The notes under the pieces are model-generated. The model made no database searches. It saw only the letters and a list, made by a program, of their open reading frames with translations, and was not told where the DNA came from. Positions 1-11,800 of a DNA stretch of 64,000 bases are shown piece after piece. The first letter of the stretch is position 1, and the number at the start of each line of letters is the position of its first letter. The DNA lies in NCBI GenBank assembly GCA_034008185.1, contig CM067095.1:3146610-3210609 (forward strand), read 5' to 3'. The position numbers were made by a program, and so were the translations under genes. The stretch comes from Gorsachius magnificus. Taxonomy: Eukaryota > Chordata > Aves > Pelecaniformes > Ardeidae.

Positions 1-170
1 GTAATGTAAATAGCACACGTTGAGCCCCTACCACTACGTTAATGACTTTAAAAATGCTGAAACTGCAGGATATATTAAATGCTGGTTCTGTTCCTTGGCT
101 TTATTGTTTTAATTTCAGGGGGAAAAAAAAGAAAAAAACAGATGTAAAAGTTTTGTTTTTCTACCATCAG

Positions 171-2674
171 TGGTATCCTGAAGTGAATCACTTCTGCCGA
201 GGCGTCCCACTCGTACTGATCGGCTGCAAGACGGACCTTCGGAAAGACAAAGAACAGTTGCGCAAGCTCAGGGCTTCTAAGCAGGAACCCATTACTTACA
301 ACCAGGTAAATACAAGTGCATTTAAAGCGGTGTCCTCTTTGCAAGAGATAAAGCACGCTTACTTCAGTGGCATCATCGCTTACAAGCACAATCACAGATA
401 CTCCAAAATTAGGTGATCATAGTGTCCAGATAAAGAAATGATTGACAGTCAGCACTAACGGGTTTCTGCAAGTCCTTTTTGGAAGTGGCCAAATCACCAC
501 CCATTTTTTGTACCAAAGTAAAGAGAAATTTGAAGAGCAGTTTGCATATCTTGAGGTGTGTGAAAGGAAACTACTGGCTGCGTCTTCTAGGATCACGACC
601 TCTCATTCTTGTTTCCTTTCACAGCTGGGTTATTACTGTTACAAATCTGTAAGCCTTGACATGTTTCTTGGACTCCATCATTTTCATTAGGATACATTGC
701 TCTCATCACTGGTACTTTGAGCAGGATTGTGAGAAAGACTGGAGACGCTAGGATACACATTACAGGATTAAAAATACTGACCCTCCTGGAAAAAATGTAT
801 TTTGCAAACCCTATTTAAAAATAAATCCTTTCAAGGACAATAGCAAAAACATCTGCAAGGCTTCTCTAACCCAAGAGACTTTTCTTTGAAGTCTCTAAAG
901 TAATCTTAAAAAAAAAATCTACATATTATCACGTTCTCAATTTAAGTATTACAAAGCAGTGAGACTTACAACTAGTGTTACACCACCGGCATAGCTGTCC
1001 TAGGTACAGGAGAAAGAGTTGGTGGTGGAACAGCTTGTCCCACGTCACACAAGACCTTTGCTCTGGTCTCCCACTTTTTTTTTTTTTTTTTTTTAAACTA
1101 CAAAGCCATCCTTCTCCTCTCATCTCAGAGCAGGAGCAGGAGCTTTCAAACTGTTTGAGACACAAGTCCAGGGAACAAGGTTAAGTGCACCAAGACCTTG
1201 ACTGCATCACTCCTTTTTCTAAACATCGTGAAAAGAAACTGCAACTGCATCACCACTAAACCACACTGGGCTTTTAGCTTACCTTCCTTGTGCAGATGAG
1301 ATGCCTGTCCTGTCACTTTGTGAGCAGCTGCAGATTGTCCCTCATTTGCATTAATAACAACTCCCTTCATCATCCTTGCATGCAAAGTTCGGGGCAAGCA
1401 ACAGACACTTTTGGCAAGTCTGCTGAGGCCTCATGCAATTAAATTCCAGGGCCCACATAATGTGCAAACTTTGTCTCCTATGTGAGCCCTCCCACTTGGT
1501 TTTTCTCCCCTTAAATATACGCTACCTCAGTCTTTTACAGCTGATGGCATCTTGAGTCACATGACGTGATGCTTCTGATGCCAGGCACAAAGGAGCTGAA
1601 CAGTATCTGCCAGCACTGCAGCTTGCAAACAACTGGAAGGAGACAAACTTCTCTTAAATACACTGAAGAAAAATCCCCCTGTAGAAGCCTGAGTGCTCAA
1701 GTGGTCCCACTCCCAGGGCACGTAATGAATAAATGCAGAGTTTGTGAGCTGTGGGTTGCAGACCTGGAATTCACACTCCAAGGCTCACAAGTGTTCAGAA
1801 ACTGGGGGCTGACTCTGCAATGGCAATAAAAGGATCACAAGCAAAGTAAGAAATCACTGTGTTTTGTCCGTAGTGATTTCGTGCAACCAGGATTGCATGC
1901 AGATGTTCTAGGTTCTAGTCTGTTCCCATTGCATGCATTTGGGTGAGGTTGAGAAACGCAGACACCCATTTGTGTATACAAGAATTTCGGCTGAGCCACT
2001 GCAATGTTCCAAGGCAAAAGTTAGGGTTCCTGCATGTGCACCAGCAAGACGCTGGTCCCAATTCTGCTCTTGCATGTGACATTCAATACTAGAGGTGACA
2101 TCACATAATAGTTACGGTCAGGCCTGAAAAAAATAACCCCATGTAGACATCTTATCCTCACTTGAGGATCTACCTCAGCTTTTCTTTTAAACAAATTTAA
2201 TACTGAGACTGTTTTTACACTATCAGCAGTCTGCATCTTGGAGTCTACAATGCACTGAACTGTTAGGCCAGGCATAGAGGGGAAAAACCCTAATTTATTT
2301 AACAGTGCCTCAGTTTATTACCAATTCCACTTACACCCTGTACTGTTACAACCCTGTACATTTACACCTAGCACCGTACTCAAAGGTGGCTTCTTTCTTC
2401 CTGACCTCATGATACAAAGATGTACAAAATAATTCCCTTTCTCTCCCATCTCACCTTCCTCCTCTCATACATTGGGCTTACGTCTTTTCTTACCTTTTGT
2501 TCTTTCCAGGGTGAAGCAGCTTGTCAGCAGATTAATGCAGAAGTTTATCTGGAGTGCTCAGCAAAATGTCGTGAAAACATAGAGAATGTTTTTAAAGAAG
2601 CAACAACCATTGCACTGAGTGCCATGAAAAAAGCGAAGCGCCAAAAGAAACGGACAGTGTGCTCAGTGTTATGA
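171..2674 (+). CDS. RHOF: RHOF (Rif) Rho-family small GTPase, C-terminal part (last two coding exons)
   Basis: Two exons are visible: 171-305 (45 codons, after a ctaccatcag acceptor, before a gtaaat donor) and 2510-2674 (54 codons plus TGA, after tctttccag). Both are phase 0, so they join cleanly to 99 residues, about the C-terminal half of a 211-residue protein. The first exon holds the G4 guanine-specificity motif (GCKTDL) and the start of the Rho insert helix. The second holds the G5 motif (ECSAK), a basic stretch (KKAKRQKKR) and a CAAX box CSVL, whose terminal Leu predicts geranylgeranylation. The match is clearly to RHOF and not RHOD: the run RKDKEQLRKLRA and the QRQKKR-type tail are RHOF features. 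RHOF acts at the plasma membrane and induces filopodia through Diaphanous formins (family knowledge). The N-terminal exons with the P-loop and switch regions lie left of the window. The gene is convergent with TMEM120B, as in mammals. Confidence 0.93.
306..2509 (+). other. RHOF: Last intron of RHOF
   Basis: The 2.2-kb intron runs from the gtaaat donor after 305 to the pyrimidine-rich acceptor ending at 2509. It contains a T-run at about 1,075-1,094. I recognise no nested gene, RNA or transposon in it; open frames here lack family resemblance. Confidence 0.85.
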
Positions 2675-5600
2675 TCTGGACTGCAGGAGAGAATTGACTG
2701 CACAAGAGCAAAGCGATGCAGATTTTAAAAACAGTTAAAGACCTTTTTTTTTCTTCCCATGACATGTTTGTATTCCTAGAACTTTTATTTTCAAATTTTA
2801 ATTATTATTACGGTTTTTTGCACTTCTGTTGCAGTGCTCTCACAAAGTTTTCTAAGCTCTGTATCGGGGTTAACCAATGCTGCGTGCCTTTGTCGGTCTG
2901 GCTTTTGCTCCTAACTGCAAATGACCACCAGCCAGGCCTTGGACTCAGTATTTAAATTGCAACAATGACTGTTACTATACAACTTTATTAGTGAGGTTTT
3001 TTCCTCTGCAAAATAATTGTGGCATGTTATAATGACAATTTACTGTCTTTTTCAAGCAGAAAAGCCACATCTTTTGGAAGTGACGCTAGTGCAGCTTCTC
3101 AGGCACCTTTGAAGAGACAGAAATGAAGCTCTGTCTGAGCAATTTCCAAATTGATTTACTCAGCAGCAGCGGCGTTAGGACTCAGCCTCCAGCTGCCCCC
3201 AGAGTGCGCAGACGGAGCATCCACTACTGCCCTGCACCACCGGGACAGCTTTGCAGAGCTGCTCCTGCAGAGCCTGCTGCTGGAATAGTATTTATCAATG
3301 GAAATGCAGCGGTCGCTCCAATTCCAAAGTGGAATATCGTGGAAAATACTGAAGTTTACAGCACTCAAAGTTAGAAGTACTCCAAGCAGCTACTACATGT
3401 CATGTAAAGTCAGTTTTACAGTAAACGTAGATAGCTTATTTAATACATGGCAGGTGCAATAGTGGTACATGCTAGGGGAAATACTTAACTCATGTTTGTG
3501 AACTGGTGAAGTCCTCTCTACTGAGAGAAATTAAGATTTTCCCTTTTGCGATGAAGGTGTCAGCTGTTTGTTTAAGGATGAGGGATGTTCCCACTGCACA
3601 AGCTAGTGCGTGTGCCTCCAATCTCCTAGCTCTTCTGCACATCCTCACGCAGCGAGATCTCAAGATCTGAGGAACACTCATGAGCTTGCAGCCATCGTAA
3701 GCCAAACCCTTGTCGGGGAAGGAGGTTTCTGCAGTACAGGTGTTGCCAAAAGCTTTCTGTATAAATTAAACTACAGCTAAACTAAGGGAGAATACATAGG
3801 ACTTGTGTAACAGTAACAAGACACCACCTTTGCCAAAAAATTTAGGCAGTGGATGCCAGGGGTCTTTTAGACAAACATTGTGCATAGATCCTGGTAACCG
3901 TACGTCATACAGAGTTCATGCAACTTATCCTCTGCTGGTTACATGACCAGCTGGTGAAAAACTGTTTTGGAGCAACCCATCATCATTATTTTACATGCAG
4001 GGTAAAGAGATCTTGATCCTCAAAATCTTACTTTTTTTTGTTCTTCCCCTAACTTGTTCTAATTTAATTAAGGTTTGTGAATCCCTACAAGCTTAAAATG
4101 GAAAATAAAAAAACCTACAAGTTTGTTCACATTTTTGACTCTAGAAAAATCTTGAAGATTTTTGCAGCTTTCTCCACAAGACGACATTTGTCAGTAAAAG
4201 ACACAGAAGCACCCATCACCTTACGCAGTACGAAACTGCAATACCAACCTGCAGGAAGTTACCGCATTTACCCCTGGCTCCACATCAGGGATCTTTCTTT
4301 CTTTTTTAATCCGAGTTTCTCATGCTGCAGAACTCTAGTTACTCACCACGTGCAGAGCTCCCCCACCCCTGGAGAACCAGGTCCACTGCTCAGATCCAGC
4401 AGGTTCCAGGTTCCAATGTACATTTCATAAACTGAGAGTTCAAAGGATTAAAAAAAAAAAAATCGACCTCACAGGATGAGCAAGATAGAGCCCAGCTAGC
4501 ATGAAAGCTGTTCAAAATACACAAGTTGCGATTTATTGTTCATGCCCATGGGACAGTGATGCTGTAATTTTGCTGGCCTCCCAGCAACAGAAGAACCGAT
4601 GAAACCATTTCGAGTCCGCAGAGCATACATCTCTTCACGAGCACGCTTACTGGGAGAAGGGTCCAATTTTCAGATCATGCTCTGCCAAAGCACAGGCCAA
4701 ATTTGGGCTTCGTGCTAGCTGAAAGGAAGCCTTCGCCCCTGGGAAAGACGCTGCTTAACACAGTTCGGGATATTGCAGCTGGCCTTGGGAGGTATGGACA
4801 CCACAGCACCCAAACCGAGCTTATTTCAGTGAGTGGGTTTAAGTTGAAGCCACACAAGGAGTTAAGCGGGATGGCAGTTGGTGTTTGTCCTCTGCCACCC
4901 TCCTGAAGGAGTCTTTACATTCTCTCCACTATGGGTACAAGCGCAGCGTCTAAAGGAAGTTTTTAGTATTTCTGCTGAGGCTGTCCTACCCTTCCCAGAA
5001 CAGCACTGAGAGCAAAAAAACGAAAACAGAAACCAAAGTGCAACTGCACTTCTTGCCACCGATCAAGGCCATTTTAAGGAAAAACAATGTCTTAAAAAAA
5101 CAACCTAAAGGGCAGTTACATTTGTTATTTGTAAATATTTGTTATTAAAAAGGGCCTAAAGCAGCTGCATATTGAACAGTTTATTTTAGATCTTTTCCAG
5201 GCCTGGCCAGATGACCTGGTCTCCCTGGAAGAGGGTTAGCAGACTTCCCTGCCATTGTACAACTGGTTTTGCTTGCCTGTTTTTGTTTCCAAAAGAGAAC
5301 TTCTCTTCTTTAAATAGCTTTCTAAAAGTGTATATAGCAGCAGTATGGTACAAAGATGGGCATATTTTTTTTTTTTTTTTTCACAGTACACACAGGTTAG
5401 TATTGCCACTGAAAATATGCCTTAAACAAATGCCTTTAAAAAACAGCATTCTGTCGGTATTACTGATCAACCTGGAGTGTTCATAAACCTTTGCATATCC
5501 AATACCCAGAATTTAAATAATAAAAATGGAAACTGTTAAATATCATTCCAGAATCGGAATTACAGTAGATACCACATTCTCCCAACACTGGCGCTTCGCC

Positions 5601-5869
5601 AGGCAGGTGCATGCTGCTCTATATACAGAAAAAAAAAAACCATGTTTTGTATTAAATATACACAGATAGCGGGACCGCGGAGTGGAGAGCCATGCTTGCG
5701 TAATATCAAGTCTGTGCTGGCAGAGTCCGTATCCTTCGCCAGACACAGGGACGGACGAGTCCTTCCGAGCCCATCCACGGCGTAGCTGGGGTTCATAGCA
5801 GGATCCATCCCAAAGCCAGCACCAGCTGTGGGCGGAGGGACAGCAGCCGGCACGGGGCGGGGGGGGGGT
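2675..5869. other. Shared 3' region of the convergent RHOF and TMEM120B genes
   Basis: The two stop codons face each other 3.2 kb apart. The stretch should hold the 3' UTR of RHOF (reading right) and of TMEM120B (reading left). On the + strand, AATAAA hexamers occur at 4104-4109 and 5519-5524 and an ATTAAA near 3766. On the minus strand, AATAAA occurs at 5185-5180 and 4537-4532. If the distal + strand signal is used, the two transcripts overlap. No further coding region is recognisable; which signal is used cannot be read from sequence alone. Confidence 0.6.
5180..5185 (-). promoter_or_regulatory. TMEM120B: Candidate poly(A) signal for TMEM120B
   Basis: TTTATT on the + strand is AATAAA on the minus strand, about 690 bases after the TMEM120B stop codon. 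It is the nearest canonical hexamer downstream of the stop that I found. This is a candidate only; another hexamer lies at 4532-4537. Confidence 0.45.
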
Positions 5870-8800
5870 TCACAGCTTCTTCATTTTGTCTTTGTTTTTC
5901 TGGAGTTTAGTGTGCACCACTTTGACAGTAGTGAGGAAGTTCCCGAGGAAGAGCAGCAGAAACGTGAACGCCAACACAAAAACCTGAGAGGGGAGAAGGA
6001 GGAATAAAAAAAAAAAAAGGAGAGCTGAGCATATTGTGCTGGCCACATTTAAGCGAGCTCTGGTGGGGGTTGGTCGGCAAGTCCAGGGATCCATTAGCAC
6101 ACGAGGAGAGAAGATCATAGCCAAATATACGCCCCTGCATCCAGGCGTGTGGGTTAACAAGACATGTATTTTTATCGTGATCATTTAAGTAGCATTTACT
6201 GCTTTTTAATATTACAACATGGATCATATTCAACATTGCTGGACTCTACCAGGCAGTAAAATCAAATCATTAAATCCAATCTAATGGATTAACGTTTTGT
6301 GCTACAAGCACCTTCATCCAACAGCAGTGGCACAGGCGTGGGGGAATGACACGTTTCTGCAGGAAGCTGTGTTCCTCCTGCTATGCCAGCAAACAAAGTC
6401 AGCATTCCAGCCACAGCAAGATCTGACCAAAATAACAACCATCAGATTATCTGCACCACGGTACACGTGACGTGGACCAATGCAGATCTACAGGAGCAAC
6501 TGTGTAGATGGAAAATGGACAGGAGTGTTTGACGGGTGACAGCAACTGAGAAAACAAGTGGAAGATTCCCCAAAGTGGGGCAATAAAGTGGATAACATGG
6601 TTTTGAAGTGATTCACTGCCACTGTTTATGTGTCACCATATTTTTGTGTGTGTAACCCATGGATCAGCCACAAAGAACCACCAGCGACTCAGCAGCCATT
6701 GCTATTAAATGCCCATATACATAAACAGTACAGAGAGGTATTTACCCACATGTATTTTCTTCCCCCCACATCCTCTGCCATTCAGCGTGGTCACCCATGG
6801 GTGCAAGTTCCCCTACAGTAACTCACATTTCTTTTGTATAGGCTCTGTGCTGCCTCACCCCAAGATATTTAGATGGAGTCAGATGCCCAAATATCTTTAA
6901 GGATGTGGTCAAACACCCCTCTCCGCCTGCTCCCTGCTTTTGCTGAGCAGAACCAGCACCCACCTGCCATTCTTTGCACTCCTTATGCCTGGACAACCCG
7001 AAAAGCGTGATTGCGTTGTATAGCTGCCAGAACTAAAAAGAAAAAAAAAAAAAGCAATTTCATTACTAGGAAAAAAACCAAAACAAAACACACTTTAGAA
7101 ACATTTGCCATGGGTACATGTGATCCAAAGCACCTTTTTACAGCGCTGCAACCGCAGCGGCAGACCCTCCCCAGGCCCCGTGCCACAGAGGGAGGAACAG
7201 GATTGCCTGACTTACATGCCCAAAGAACAAGAAGGGAAGGAGAAACGTCAGCCCCCGCCACATCCAGGACTGAAATCCTTCTGGAAAAGGTTAACAGCAG
7301 AGGCAAAGAGTGAGCACAGAAGAGCCAGGACCGGAGCTGCAGCCCCCCCCACCCCAGATCACCCCATAAGGGCTATTCCCATCCTGCTCCACAATAACCA
7401 ACCCATTTAAAATGTATACTTGAAGGTGCGGTAACGGGAGGAGGATGAAGATGGGGATGACCAAAACCTCCATCTTAACCCACTCCAGAGCTGACAAAGA
7501 TCAGAGCCACAGGACCTGAGTAGGGGGACAAAAGCCTCGCTCCCCTTCCTGCTGTAGGGCCGCAGGGCAGGGGGGTGGCAGCTCTGCAAAGCAGAGCACG
7601 CAGCCCCCTCCCTATCACCGCATCTAAAACTGCGCAAAAACTTTGCAGATCGGGTACTGCAGAAAACCTCACCTACTGTAAGGTCCAAGTGGTTTCTCTC
7701 CCCCAAAGCACGGAGTCTATAAAGGCAGCCCCTTTGGTAATAATACTGCAGGAACTGAACACAACCTGGAGGAGGAGAGAGAAAACATCACTGCGTCGGC
7801 TATTCAGAAGTATGATAAAGGTAACAAACTATTTTAATAACATTTAATCCAATGGCATTTAATTATTGTCTGTATTTCTACATTGTATATTTGCACAGTG
7901 TGGTTATATTTGCATGGTGTGGTTTATATTTGTACAGTTTAACACTCCAGTATTTACCAAGCAGGAGTGTTTTCTAAGCACGTGAGAGACAAAACTATTT
8001 TATCCCGTGAATTAGCAAGGTTAAGATATACTCACTCTGAAATATGGAAAATGCTAAAAACTGACTGCGAAACATTTGATACATGAGTCCGTCTGGCCTG
8101 AAAGCAAAATACAAAGGAGGTCTTATTTGTCTGATAAAAAGCACACGACACAGTGCCCTTCCCCTTCACTGCCAAACCGGATCCCATCAGCAAACGAAGC
8201 ACGCAGCTGGTATCCAGCGGGAGCCCAGGGAGGGTGCTACAGCCACACCTCACAACTCCGGCACCTAGGAAAAGCTCTAATTGATGAGGTTTCCCCTCTC
8301 GGATGTGTACAAATGCTCCCTCCCTTCTTATCCATTTGCCTATCGCCGTTTTCTCTAGGCAGCAATCAAAGCGTTCAGCAGCGGCTGCACCCAAGCGGCG
8401 GAGCAGGGGGCGGTTGTGCTCCTTACCCTAAGGGTAGCTCAGGATAGAAGGGGACAGGGGAATTCTGCTCCAGGCACTCTGCCATCCCATTACAGATTCA
8501 GGAGCAGAAACATTTGTTGTTTTAAAACAATTTTTAATTATTAACTAATCAGTTCATGCCAAAGTTGAGAGGGGTTGCACAGGGGCCGCACGCGGGGTGG
8601 ATCGCTGCATTGTTTGACCAACACCACCACCCGTTGGAAGGTTTTGATACTCAGTTTGTAATCTGGGTTCGGTAAAGGCACCGACCAGATTAATTCTGTG
8701 GTGTCCTCCCTCTAAAGCAAAGCGCTGCCTGTTTGCTTAGTTACGCAGAGACAGAAATTGGGAGCCCTGCAGAGGTTTAGCTGCCATCAGCACAACTACG

Positions 8801-11800
8801 GCTTAGGGTCTGTTTCTTTCTTTTTTTTAAAATCAGCAATGTAAATACAAACCTGCAGTGTTGTATTTATCACTGAAAACGTCTGTAACATCAGACAAAT
8901 ATGAAGCCTGATGCTTCGCCGTGCGGCCACAGCTTCATGGTCACACTGGATTTAAATGCTCAGATGATGCAAACACTTTGCAACAGGCTTGAAGCACCTC
9001 GAGCAGGCGAGAGCAGACTCACCACGTTAACATTACTCCAGACAGGAACGTGGAGACGTAGTGATGGGACACCCACCAGCCTTTGATCCTGAACAGAAAA
9101 AAAACATGGCAGTTAGACGAGGAACGTGGATATTAGCATTATAAGTCTGGCTTTAAAGAGAAAAAAAAAAACCCACCACACCAAAAAATCCTGACTTGGG
9201 GGATGAGGAGGTACAGGGAAGAAGATAGATGGCTCAGCTCAAGCAGAAGGAGTGCTGGGGAGCACTGTCCTAACAATATGGCTTAGCTGGGGGCAAGAAT
9301 CCACGACTGCTGGAGGGAGGCTCAGGACCAGGACCCATCCCATGTGCTCCCACGAGCTCTCCAGCACAGCAAGAAGCAGCAGTCCCCCAGCACAAGGCAC
9401 CGTGGTGACTAACGACGCACAAGTTTCAGCCCACACACCCTTTTTTTTTTCCCCCATGCCACGCAAGTAAGTGACATTTCCAAGTCCTTCCTATGAGGTG
9501 GCTGTTTCTTCCAGACACGAACGCTAACAGAAAGCTCAGAAAATTACAGTACAGTGAGCAAAGGTTGTAGCAAGGCAGAATCAAGCTGCGAAGAGCTGCC
9601 CCAGGGACGGAGCTGCTTTGGAAACTAAGCCACCACGATGGGTTAACGTGGGGCATTTCCAACCAAAGGTGATCGACCTCTAACACAAGACAGCATGGAG
9701 CCACCGTGACCCAAGCTGTAGATGCAGTGAGCCCAGGCTCAGAGGTTTCTCCTTTGGCCTCGGGCAAGCGAATTTACATCCCCATTCTTGTTTTTTAACT
9801 CTTCGTCTCTGGCCCCACAGTGATCTCCCCTCTCTCTGGAAAGCACCCAAAAACAAGACATCCCGCCCACAGCAGCCCTGGGGACAAGTGTGTGCAGAAG
9901 CAACTGCTTCATCCCTGCTGCCCAGTCAGTGCTGGGAACCGTGCCCTCGAGCAGCTCCCAGAAATCAACACATTTTTAAGGTTTTGCACCCAGGCAAAGC
10001 AGGAGGGCCCCGATTTCCCCACCACACCGGTGTCGGCCTCCAGGCACAAACCCCCTCTTGCATCACGAGTTGGGGACCACAAGCATCTGGCTGGCAATGC
10101 CGAGACAAGACTCCCAGAAATGGTCCCTCCCATCCCCATTTCGAGGAGATCATGGAAGCAACTGGCTTCAGAGAGGGAAGAGACTGGCTGAAACAAGGAG
10201 CCATGAGCTGCTCCCAGCTGATCGTTAGGCATTGCCACTTAATTAGGACAACACTGACCCCTACCACTAACACAAGTGCTGGGCCACCCCTGTACAAGCA
10301 CCACTACAAGGAAGCGCACAAGTTCTCTGTGCAGTGTTCGGAGCAGGAATGAGTGCGTGAAGCTGGGCTAATGCAATGCTGGCTGCACGAAAAGTTGCAA
10401 ACGAGACACGTTAGAAGCCCAATTAATTAATGCAACAGGGAGCTGCAAATCATAGAATCATAGAATCATAGAATGTTTTGGGTTGGAAGGGACCCTAGAG
10501 GTCATCTAGTCCAACCCCCCTGCAGTGAGCAGGGACATCTTTAACTCGATCAGGTTGCTCAGAGCCCCATCCGACCTGGCCTTGCGTGTTTCCAGGGATG
10601 GGGCCTCCACCACCTCTCTGGGCAACCCGTTCCAGTGTTTCACCACCCTCATTGTAAAGAATTTCTTCCTTATATCCAGTCTAAATCTACCCAAGTTTAG
10701 TTTAAAACCATTACCCCTTGTCCTGTCACAGCTGGCCCTACTAAAAAGATTTTCCCCATCTTTCCTATAGGCCCCCTTTAGGTACTGAAAGGCCGCAATC
10801 AGGTCTCCCCCAGCCTTCTCTTCTCCAGGCTGAACAAGCCCAACTCTCTCAGCCTGGCCTCATAGGAGGTGCTCCAGCAAATGTTGCAACAGCCACCGCC
10901 ACCACCACTCACCCAGCTGCAAACCACCATGCAGACTCCTGCCTGGAAGAGACGTGGCAATTGCTGCAGCTTTCCTGTGCCACCGGGGACACGCAACCAT
11001 CAGGTTATTCCTAAAATCTAACACCAGACTCCAGGTTAAGTTACGCAAGTGCAAACTCGAGCAGCTTCTCGACCCAGACCTAGCGCAGAAGCTCAGGAGC
11101 AATTCACCAGCAGGACCTCACCACTCTGCCTTAGGATACTAAAGGTGCCATAAAGAGACAAGGGCTTGGGGATCAGCTTTCAGTTAGCTTCTCCCAGGGT
11201 TTTACTGGTGTTCCCAGCTCTTTATACAATTATCTCCTAACTGCCAACTTTCCCTCAACACAACTGTGATTTAGGCGATGTGGCAGGGACGCGCGGGGCG
11301 GCTGCACTAACTGCAGGGCGCAGAGCCAACCTTGGGTTGGTCCTTTCACCAAAAGCACACACAACACTTATACCCCAGACCACACCTACAACTAACCTGC
11401 AGCTACCAAGAACATCCAACGCTTCGGACAAAGAGCTTACAGACTTTTGGGAACTGCACCTTCTCCTCCCTCCCCAAATCTCAGGTGGCCACATCTGCCC
11501 TTGGAAGCAACCAGGGAGGGGGACAGAGACGACAGACCCAGCAGAAAGCCATCAGCACCTCAGATTTCCCGAGATTCAGTGCAAAGCTGAATCCCCTTTT
11601 GCTGCTTGTTTTTCTTTTAAGGACATTTCATGCTTTAAATAGTTTTTACAGGTGGCACAGTACCTTGATCCATTGCTAATGAGAATGCTTTCCCGTATTG
11701 TCAGCGTGCAGTAATACCATACTAATAGAAAGTTAAACACTTCATCTGTCACCCTGTTAAACAGAAAAAACACACAGTAAAAAAAAAAAAAAATCCTGTC

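Noticed and set aside
9820..10352. Open frames of 109-154 codons in TMEM120B intron 6
   Set aside because: No family resemblance, frames open on both strands at once, and they lie inside an intron next to a CR1 element.
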